A DNA stretch of 64,000 nucleotides. Source: Yersinia similis (GTDB taxonomy: Bacteria > Pseudomonadota > Gammaproteobacteria > Enterobacterales > Enterobacteriaceae). The notes under the pieces are model-generated. The model searched no databases, was not told the DNA's origin, and saw only the letters and a program-made list of their open reading frames with translations. Below are positions 58,333 through 64,000 of the stretch, one piece after another. Made by a program: the position numbers and the translations under genes. Within the stretch, counting starts at the first letter, position 1, and each line of letters starts with the position of its first letter. The stretch is taken from contig NZ_CGBP01000018.1 in assembly GCF_001053095.1 (NCBI RefSeq), positions 1 through 64,000 of the forward strand, in the 5' to 3' direction.

Positions 58333-58683
58333 ATGCAGAAGACATCGGATAAGCCCGCTTCGCGCCCGTGGTTAACGGTGAGTCGCGGGGTAAAAATAGC
58401 GTGGTGGACAGGGATACTGCTTCTGGGCGGTGGGATAACAGCACTGAGCATCTCTCTGGCGGGGGATCCGGTGGCGCTATCTTCCTGGCTACAGCAGGCG
58501 AAATTACCGTTATTTTTCTGGCGGTTGGCTCTCTATGTCATCGTTACCGGCCTGTGGTTTCACCGGGTTCGGGCAGCCTTGTTGCGGCAAGCATCTTCAT
58601 CAGGCGCGGTTTATCGTCTGGAGGCCATGATAGTCAGCTTGATGTTACTGATTGAGTTCACCTGTTATCGTTGGGGGATGTGA
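58333..58683 (+). CDS. Small ICE membrane protein
   Basis: 116 residues with three probable membrane helices (about residues 20-45, 58-76 and 97-113). Three bases after the previous gene, and its stop overlaps the next start (TGATG), so it is part of the transfer operon. Conserved in this position in related elements as I recall; function unknown. Confidence 0.75.
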   Translation: MQKTSDKPASRPWLTVSRGVKIAWWTGILLLGGGITALSISLAGDPVALSSWLQQAKLPLFFWRLALYVIVTGLWFHRVRAALLRQASSSGAVYRLEAMIVSLMLLIEFTCYRWGM

Positions 58684-60194
58684 TGACAGCGGACAGTTAT
58701 CTTGAGTTTTTCCTCGTTTTCCTTGGCTGGTTGATCAGTAACGCCCTGTGGGCAGTCATCACCTCCACGGGGTTATTTGTTTTGCCATTGGTACTGAAGG
58801 TCGTGAGTGTCTGGCTAAAAGTGCGTACTGAAGGTGATGACGAGGGTAACAAAGGGACGCTGGCATTACCCCGAATAGAACAGGTGCTGTATGTGGCATT
58901 TGTCGTCATTCTATTCTGTGCGATGCCCTTCAAGGATGTGGATATCTCCACCATGAAGTTTGACCGATCTCGCTCAACAGCCTGTGGAGTCAATGTTCCT
59001 CAACCCGATGAATCGGGGTATGGGGAGCTGCTGACTGATTTTAATGGGCAGACGGCTAAAGTCCCGATGTGGTGGTATCTGGTTCATAGCCTGTCAAAAG
59101 GCGTCACACATGCCGCTATTGCGTCCATCCCTTGTGGCACACAACTAAGGCAACTGCGTTTTGAGGTGCAACATACCCAGCTTGTTGATCCGGTGAACCG
59201 TCAGGAAGTGCAGGAGTTCGCTAATCAATGCTACTCCAAAGCGTATTTCAAGCTGAAATCCACCCATAACCCACGACTCACTGATGCCACCATTAATTCC
59301 GTTGGCTGGATAGGTTCAAGCTATTTCCTGAATACCGCAGGTTATTATGATTATTACACCTCAACCTCACCGCGTTCACCGTGGCCGTACAGTGAGCGTC
59401 GAGACAGTGGTTATCCTGATGTGGGTCGCGGGGGATATCCAAGTTGCAAGAACTGGTGGAGTGCCACGGGAATAGGACTGAAAGCACGGTTGTTTGCGGC
59501 CTACGAGACTCGGACGGTGAATAGGATGAAATCTCGAGATCCGGCCAACTGGGAAGAGAATTTACTGCGCTGGTTGGTCAGCCCCCAGAATATCTTGATG
59601 TCTGCCGGAGGAGAGAGCTACCTATCTGGAAATCAGCGTGGTACGAGTGGAAATATTGATACCGGTTTCAAACAACTTGTGAGCGGCCTGGGCGCACTCT
59701 CAGCGCAATCGACCCAGTTACCGGCGTTTGATGCCTTGCGTCAGGCATTGCCGATGGTACATGGCATCTTGATGATGGCGATGGTTATTTGTATTCCGCT
59801 GGTGATGCTGTTTGGTGCCTATGATCCCAAAGTGGTGGTGACGCTGACGTTTGCCCTGTTTGCGATGATTTTCGTGACATTTTGGTGGGAACTGGGCAGT
59901 TGGCTGGATGATCGACTGATTGAAATTGTGTACACCGGTGCTCGCGGGTATTACGGCTGGTTTAGCAGTGTCGGGGCTGAAGGTTGGATCATGAATTTGG
60001 TTTTAGGGGCGATGTTTGTGGTGCTACCCGCATTTTGGTTTGCTGCTGTGGGTTGGAGTGGGGTGCACATAGGGCAGGTAATATCCCAATCAATTAATGG
60101 TGGTATTCAAGCGGCGCAACAAGCCGGTGCTGCTGGAGGACAAATGGCAACAAATGCAGCGAAGACAGCGCTTAGCAGAGGAAAAAGAAAATGA
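58683..60194 (+). CDS. TraG-like mating-pair stabilisation protein
   Basis: 503 residues from the ATG that overlaps the previous stop; GGGGGA lies just before it. N-terminal and C-terminal membrane helix groups (about residues 8-40, 75-92, 360-410 and 440-470) enclose a large Cys-containing periplasmic loop. It matches the TraG N-terminal family that ends ICE transfer operons. The Gln-Ala-Gly-rich tail (SINGGIQAAQQAGAAGGQMA) is typical. Confidence 0.82.
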   Translation: MTADSYLEFFLVFLGWLISNALWAVITSTGLFVLPLVLKVVSVWLKVRTEGDDEGNKGTLALPRIEQVLYVAFVVILFCAMPFKDVDISTMKFDRSRSTACGVNVPQPDESGYGELLTDFNGQTAKVPMWWYLVHSLSKGVTHAAIASIPCGTQLRQLRFEVQHTQLVDPVNRQEVQEFANQCYSKAYFKLKSTHNPRLTDATINSVGWIGSSYFLNTAGYYDYYTSTSPRSPWPYSERRDSGYPDVGRGGYPSCKNWWSATGIGLKARLFAAYETRTVNRMKSRDPANWEENLLRWLVSPQNILMSAGGESYLSGNQRGTSGNIDTGFKQLVSGLGALSAQSTQLPAFDALRQALPMVHGILMMAMVICIPLVMLFGAYDPKVVVTLTFALFAMIFVTFWWELGSWLDDRLIEIVYTGARGYYGWFSSVGAEGWIMNLVLGAMFVVLPAFWFAAVGWSGVHIGQVISQSINGGIQAAQQAGAAGGQMATNAAKTALSRGKRK

Positions 60195-60232
60195 GATTTA
60201 TAGGGATTGATATTATTATTCATATCAATCTC

Positions 60233-60451
60233 TTACTCATCATCACTTCTGATATTCCCAACGTAAAATCCATAGCCACTGTGCCCATCACGCCATCCAT
60301 CATCTACATTTTCTGATTGAGTAAGGTCTCTTTTACTGACATCTATCACGAAAATAAGAATAGAACAAAATGCATTTATTGTAGCAATCAGGCTATTGGT
60401 TATGGTTAACCGAGAGGTGTTTTCTTGATTATCAATATCCTTATTTTTCAT
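60233..60451 (-). CDS. Small single-helix membrane protein, unknown
   Basis: 72 residues with one membrane helix (about residues 18-38, LIATINAFCSILIFVIDVS). AAGGAT lies seven bases before the ATG, a good sign of translation. AT-rich, unlike the ICE genes next to it. Not recognised. Confidence 0.5.
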   Translation of the reverse strand: MKNKDIDNQENTSRLTITNSLIATINAFCSILIFVIDVSKRDLTQSENVDDGWRDGHSGYGFYVGNIRSDDE

Positions 60452-60816
60452 TGTTTATCCTTATAAATATTCTGTTTAAGTTATTAGCCTATATAAGTAA
60501 ATAAAGTTAATTAATTATCAGATTTAAAATATCAACAATAAATACATTAAATTGTATCGTGCATCTGGAGTTATTAGCTTTTAGCATGCAAGGGCTTTAA
60601 TTTAAAATATTTTGGAATGTCGATATGCCAAGAAAAAGGAAGTCATGCCATTGAAACAACAAATAGTGTTTTTAGTCAAGACAGGCATCGCCGATGTGGC
60701 GGATAAAAATGAAATCTGGAATGCAGCGCAATAAAGCGGTTCAATGATTAAATATTTATGGGTGATTAAATTTAGCACGTTATCCATCAAATCCATCATG
60801 AGGTGAAACCAGTGAG

Positions 60817-60879
60817 CCAGCCCCCACCAAAGGGGCTGGCGAGTGGGAGCGGTTCCAGGACGGAACAAGTCCTGGAACA
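60817..60879. repeat. Two adjacent perfect hairpins
   Basis: GCCAGCCCC/GGGGCTGGC (9 bp, 7-base loop, 60817-60841) is followed after 11 bases by GTTCCAGGAC/GTCCTGGAAC (10 bp, 7-base loop, 60853-60879). Both are GC-rich islands in AT-rich DNA; no T tract follows on the plus strand. Role unknown. Confidence 0.75.
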
Positions 60880-61142
60880 CCGATTGTGGAGTTGTGGGTA
60901 ACATTTATTAATAGCGATTGTTTATTATTTTTTTTGAGAATTAATCCTCATCGGCAATCTTATTATAAGTTCATAGCATGCTAATAAATAATTTAAATTA
61001 AGTAGTGCCGATTAAATATAACTGTAATCTATTTCTTAAGCTTATTGATTTGGATTTTATCTTTTAAAGTAGGGTGGAGAATATATTTCTCGTCACCTTT
61101 TAGCTATTTAGATAAGACGATGGTATAAAAAACATGAGGAAA

Positions 61143-61166
61143 GGCGATGTTTAGCTCAACATCGCC
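61143..61166 (-). terminator. Hairpin after the phage-type small-gene operon
   Basis: On the minus strand GGCGATGTT pairs with AACATCGCC around GAGCTA and is followed by TTTCCT. It lies 10 bases after the stop at 61176. Confidence 0.6.
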
Positions 61167-61175
61167 CATTAAAAA

Positions 61176-61508
61176 TCACATACAAATATCAGTGGCCTGA
61201 GGCTCTATGGCATAAATATCGGCCCTGATATGTTGCTCTAATTGATTCAACGTGGGGATCAATGAACTAATGGTGTTCAGGCTGTGCCCCAACTGATAAA
61301 GGCTGGTTGGCGTAAATTCCAATATATTATGACCAGAAAAGGTGATCAAGGAATCGCCCAAATAGTCCAAACAATGGCATAGCCCAGTACGCGCTTCGTC
61401 GCAATAATCTGCCAGTTGCAGGCGATCATCGGTATTCATGCTGGAAAAACTCAACTTAGCCATGACGTCGGCCATGCTGGGATCAAAAGTATCGGTATCA
61501 AATAGCAT
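61176..61508 (-). CDS. Small acidic protein of unknown function
   Basis: 110 residues from the ATG at 61508, which overlaps the stop of the preceding gene; the frame is open further up but that part runs through the other gene. Acidic, with three Cys near the middle (YCDEARTGLCHCLDYLGD) and one at the end (DICM). Function not recognised. Translation is probably coupled to the upstream small gene. Confidence 0.65.
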   Translation of the reverse strand: MLFDTDTFDPSMADVMAKLSFSSMNTDDRLQLADYCDEARTGLCHCLDYLGDSLITFSGHNILEFTPTSLYQLGHSLNTISSLIPTLNQLEQHIRADIYAIEPQATDICM

Positions 61509-61704
61509 GGCCGTTCTCCAATGGTTTACAGGAAACAAATACCAGTGAGAAACCGGCCAGCAGACGACGCGCTTCACTTTCAGTGGTCGCCAATACTGAG
61601 ATGAGACGCAAGGGATGTAACTCAGATAACAACGTGTTGGAGCGGGCATTAAGGAAGGTGTAGAGCTTTGAATATGCACGTATGTTACTATTAGCGTTAG
61701 CCAT
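61498..61704 (-). CDS. Small phage-type protein (Icd/Ash-like, tentative)
   Basis: 68 residues. GAGG lies seven bases before the ATG. The segment HPLRLISVLATTESEARRLL, then AGFSLVF, resembles the conserved part of small P4-phage-type Icd/Ash-like proteins, some of which block host cell division; this is from memory and tentative. Divergent from the ribbon-helix-helix gene at 61845. Confidence 0.55.
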   Translation of the reverse strand: MANANSNIRAYSKLYTFLNARSNTLLSELHPLRLISVLATTESEARRLLAGFSLVFVSCKPLENGHAI

Positions 61705-61803
61705 AGCATTACCTCATATAATGATGTGGTTAGAGGCTCATAGGTGTTGTAGCACCTGTGGGCTTCGTTCATTTAATAGTTGCAAAACATCACGTAATTG
61801 CGA

Positions 61804-61844
61804 TGTAATTACAATCATATTATTCTAAGGATTTTGTAATTACA
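61804..61844. promoter_or_regulatory. Repeated palindromic operators between divergent genes
   Basis: TGTAATTACA occurs at 61804-61813 and 61835-61844, 31 bp apart centre to centre, about three helix turns. A weaker copy, CGTAATTGCG, is at 61793-61802. The second perfect copy touches the start codon of the ribbon-helix-helix gene, so autorepression is likely. Confidence 0.7.
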
Positions 61845-62015
61845 ATGTCAAGCGAAAAAATCAAAACAGATCAATACCAACTCCGTCTGGCTCATGAGTT
61901 TAGAAAACAGCTTGAAGAACAGGCTCGCAAAGATGGGGATACATCTCTTGCAACATGGATAAAACGAGTTTTGCGTAAGGAACTTCAGTCGCGAGATATT
62001 GAACCGAAAGGATAA
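61845..62015 (+). CDS. Ribbon-helix-helix DNA-binding protein (Arc-like)
   Basis: 56 residues. The strand IKTDQYQLRLAHEF is followed by two helices (RKQLEEQARKDG, TSLATWIKRVLRKEL), the Arc/YlcI-like ribbon-helix-helix pattern. Such proteins bind palindromes as dimers, and matching palindromes sit directly upstream. Too short for usual length cut-offs. No strong Shine-Dalgarno; AAGG is 14 bases upstream. Confidence 0.75.
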   Translation: MSSEKIKTDQYQLRLAHEFRKQLEEQARKDGDTSLATWIKRVLRKELQSRDIEPKG

Positions 62016-62086
62016 TTGAATCTGGTCGCTCTCGTCGCGACTAATACAAATAAATACAGCCCGATGAATCGGGCTGTTATGAATGA

Positions 62087-62404
62087 TCAGGCAAATACAA
62101 CTTTCAGGCTACCAGGTGTGCGACGTGGTTTCCCAACGACAATTTGCACATCACGCCCCAAACGAGTCAGGCATTCCAACATTTTGGCCTCGCTGATCCC
62201 CCTGAACTGCCCACGTAACATATTAGACAGCTTAGGCTGAGTCATTCCGAGCAGTTTAGCGGCCTGTTCTTGTGTGAGGCGACGGCTTTTAATAATGTTG
62301 CCAATGGTGGTAGCGAGTTGCGCTTTTACCTGCATTTCTTCAGCATTATCTTTGCCAAGATCGGCATAAACATTGCCGCTGCTGATTTCGATATCATGGC
62401 TCAT
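62087..62404 (-). CDS. HigA-like antitoxin (XRE helix-turn-helix)
   Basis: About 105 residues from the ATG preceded by AAGGAG. The XRE motif is at SRRLTQEQAAKLLGMTQPKL, then SNMLRG. It lies directly after the toxin gene, the HigBA order, and should neutralise the toxin and repress the operon. Confidence 0.85.
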   Translation of the reverse strand: MSHDIEISSGNVYADLGKDNAEEMQVKAQLATTIGNIIKSRRLTQEQAAKLLGMTQPKLSNMLRGQFRGISEAKMLECLTRLGRDVQIVVGKPRRTPGSLKVVFA

Positions 62405-62405
62405 C

Positions 62406-62750
62406 TTATGCTCCTTTAGCATGGCTTTCTGCGGTTTTCAACCGTTCGCGGATCTTATCCATATCTGGTTTTGGCGTAGCTATTCCCGATGAGGATTTTT
62501 TCTGAAATGCATGTAAAACATACACCGCATCACCAAATTTGACGGTATAAACCGCTCGGTAGGTGTCACCGATGTAATCCTCAACAACTTCCAGTACACC
62601 TGCGCCACCAAACCCTTTCAAGGGCTTCGCTTGGGAATGTTTACTGCCCATCTGTGCCAAATGCAGGCCGTAGCCGAAAATATCTTGTACATCTTCAGGT
62701 AGAGACTGAAGATCCTTTTTACTGCTACCAACCCAATAAAGTGGCTTCAT
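62406..62750 (-). CDS. HigB/RelE-like toxin (phage Gp49-like)
   Basis: 114 residues, with YWVGSSKKDLQSLPEDVQDI, the central GGAGVLEVVED and YRAVYTVKFGDAVYVLHAFQ, then KKSSSG, the pattern of Gp49-like RelE-superfamily mRNA interferases. One base before the antitoxin start. Its own start is overlapped by a third gene. Confidence 0.85.
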   Translation of the reverse strand: MKPLYWVGSSKKDLQSLPEDVQDIFGYGLHLAQMGSKHSQAKPLKGFGGAGVLEVVEDYIGDTYRAVYTVKFGDAVYVLHAFQKKSSSGIATPKPDMDKIRERLKTAESHAKGA

Positions 62751-62952
62751 CCGCTAATCCGTGCGTTAATTTATACCCATTTAGGTATAAATTAACATGC
62801 CATTTCGATTGGGGCAAATGCACATTTACGAAATTGTCATTTAGCCCCTCAGTATAATCACTACCGCGCAAGATGCCGCCGTGGTTATGGTTATCAACGA
62901 CCACGCCATTAGATGAAGATTGTCCGCCAGAATGTTCGATATCACCGCTCAT
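62725..62952 (-). CDS. Small protein of unknown function upstream of the toxin gene
   Basis: 75 residues from the ATG preceded by GGAGG six bases away; a longer frame to 63024 has no such site. Ser, Gly and Asn rich at the start (HSGGQSSSNGVVVDNHNHGG), with no signal peptide. It overlaps the toxin start by 26 bases, so the three genes may form one transcript. Confidence 0.5.
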   Translation of the reverse strand: MSGDIEHSGGQSSSNGVVVDNHNHGGILRGSDYTEGLNDNFVNVHLPQSKWHVNLYLNGYKLTHGLADEATLLGW

Positions 62953-63146
62953 TTGGCCTCCACTCTTTACGTTTAAGATAGCTATCGTCAGCTTGTAGGT
63001 GCATTCCACTTCGTGCGCATCCAACAGAAAGTTATCCCATGTGTAATTTTCTCTTTCGATAACTATCTATTCTTACAGAAAAAATGTTTGTCCTAAAGTA
63101 GGGCTGAGTCATTGCTCGGTATGATGCTCATGATTATCATCGCCCG

Positions 63147-64000
63147 ATGAAAACGACCCCTACACCTCACGATGCTCTATTTAAGAATTTTATGACCCAG
63201 CCAGCAACGGCTTGTGACCTGCTGCAGTTTCATTTGCCGCCTGAATTACGGCAACTTTGTGACTTGAGTTCCCTGCGGCTGGAATCCGGTAGTTTCATTG
63301 AAAACAACCTGCGTGCTTGCTACTCAGACGTGCTCTACTCGCTAAAAACGACGGCGGGAGACGGTTATGTCTATGCCCTCATTGAACATCAAAGTTCCCC
63401 TGATAAACATATGGCTTTTCGCCTGATGCGCTACGCCATTGCGGCCATGCAGAGCCATCTGGAGGCAGGGCATGATAAGCTGCCGCTGGTGATCCCCATC
63501 CTCTTCTATCACGGAATGGTTACGCCGTACCCGCATCCGATGAGCTGGTTGAATGCCTTTCACCAGCCTGAACTCGCCGGGCAGTTGTACAGTGGTGATT
63601 TCCCACTGGTCGATGTGACCGTTATCCCCGATGATGAAATTATGACCCACAAGCGCATAGCCCTGCTGGAACTGTTGCAAAAACATATTCGCCAGCGTGA
63701 TTTGTCTGAGTTATTGGATCAACTGGTCATCCTGATAGCAAGCGGTTACACTACGGAAGAACAGCTAAAATCTGCGATAAATTACATTATACAGGTTGGC
63801 GAAACAGCCGAACCGGAAGTGTTCATCCGCAGCCTGGCTCACCGCTTACCACAGCACGAGGAGTCACTGATGACGATTGCACAAAAACTGGAACAAAAAG
63901 GCCACCAAAAAGGGCGCCAAGAAGGTCGAATGGAAGGTCGTATGGAAGGGGCGCAAGAAACAGCACTGAAAATTGCCCGAACTATGCTAGCCAATGGTAT
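63147..64000 (+). CDS. Rpn-family recombination-promoting nuclease (partial at window end)
   Basis: 284 residues are seen, open at the window end. It starts PHDALFKNFM, as in the YhgA/Rpn (PD-(D/E)XK) family. The catalytic motif is SDVLYSLK...YALIEHQS (Asp, then Glu-x-Gln), with PLVIPILFYHG after it. The end has a charged repeat (GHQKGRQEGRMEGRMEGAQE), the usual Rpn tail. These nucleases cut DNA and promote RecA-independent recombination. Confidence 0.88.
   Translation, partial: MKTTPTPHDALFKNFMTQPATACDLLQFHLPPELRQLCDLSSLRLESGSFIENNLRACYSDVLYSLKTTAGDGYVYALIEHQSSPDKHMAFRLMRYAIAAMQSHLEAGHDKLPLVIPILFYHGMVTPYPHPMSWLNAFHQPELAGQLYSGDFPLVDVTVIPDDEIMTHKRIALLELLQKHIRQRDLSELLDQLVILIASGYTTEEQLKSAINYIIQVGETAEPEVFIRSLAHRLPQHEESLMTIAQKLEQKGHQKGRQEGRMEGRMEGAQETALKIARTMLANG

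Larger units (their letters stand above)
53914..60194. mobile_element. Remnant of an integrative conjugative element
   Basis: A truncated tyrosine recombinase gene at one end and, beyond an IS3-family insertion, the terminal genes of an ICE transfer module (PFL_4709, 4710 and 4711-type proteins, a small membrane protein and a TraG-like protein). Relaxase, coupling protein, VirB4-like ATPase and replication genes are absent, so the element cannot transfer by itself. Ends were not defined by direct repeats. Confidence 0.75.
60452..61175. other. AT-rich gap with strong hairpins, no supported gene
   Basis: About 720 bases. Two adjacent perfect hairpins at 60817-60879 stand out (listed separately), and a 9-bp hairpin at 61143-61166 follows the minus-strand operon. 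A minus-strand frame at 60602-60904 covers the hairpins but lacks a ribosome binding site and is not called. Confidence 0.5.

Noticed and set aside
60602-60904. Minus-strand frame of 100 codons
   Set aside because: No ribosome binding site, covers two strong hairpins, and the composition looks random.

Overview
The window looks like chromosome of a Yersinia species. The evidence is conserved gene order and protein similarity recalled from family knowledge: the enterobacterial run letA-letB / msrC / proQ-prc / htpX / yebQ / kdgR / tcyP / ydjM / hxpB, a complete Yersinia-type oligogalacturonate pathway, YadA-like adhesin genes, and ERIC-type repeats. No rRNA or tRNA gene was seen. No database search was possible, so species is left open.

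Region 1 (1-7.3 kb) is an adhesin locus. The 3' tail of one YadA-like trimeric autotransporter gene is followed by a second, complete copy (878 aa). Each copy ends in the same terminator and is followed by a membrane-anchored partner gene, which is decayed after the first copy and intact after the second. Two small secreted or lipidated proteins and a lipoprotein-type broad-spectrum amino acid racemase follow.

Region 2 (7.3-12.7 kb) holds small conserved genes, several too short for usual gene callers: a YebW-like protein, a zinc ribbon protein, a YniD homologue, YebV and an ASCH-domain protein. A GNAT acetyltransferase and a patatin-like lipoprotein lie among them.

Region 3 (12.8-19 kb) is a Csu-type archaic chaperone-usher fimbrial operon on the minus strand: three SCPU pilins, chaperone, usher and two-domain tip protein, with an ERIC element between the usher and the tip gene. 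It sits between yebV and letB.

Region 4 (19.4-28.5 kb) is core: letAB (lipid transport), msrC, proQ-prc and htpX. htpX has a sigma-32-like promoter and five tandem 19-bp repeats in its leader. Region 5 (29.1-35.2 kb) is a second, classical chaperone-usher operon: pilin, chaperone, usher, tip protein, second chaperone.

Region 6 (35.2-53.7 kb) is mainly pectin catabolism: ogl, kdgR, kdgM, togBANM, pelW, kduD, kduI and kdgF. KdgR-type operators lie in front of ogl, kdgM, pelW and between kduI and kdgF. Together these genes import oligogalacturonides (KdgM, TogMNAB), cleave them (PelW, Ogl), and convert the unsaturated monomer toward 2-keto-3-deoxygluconate (KdgF, KduI, KduD) under KdgR repression. 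yebQ, amiD, tcyP, ydjM (with a LexA-like box) and hxpB lie among or beside them.

Region 7 (53.9-64 kb) is accessory DNA. A tyrosine recombinase gene is cut after about 60 codons by an IS3-family element. Beyond it lie only the last five genes of an integrative conjugative element transfer module, the first missing its signal peptide. Then come an AT-rich stretch with strong hairpins, a phage-type regulatory pair facing a ribbon-helix-helix protein across repeated palindromes, a HigBA-like toxin-antitoxin pair with an overlapping third gene, and an Rpn-family nuclease running off the window end.
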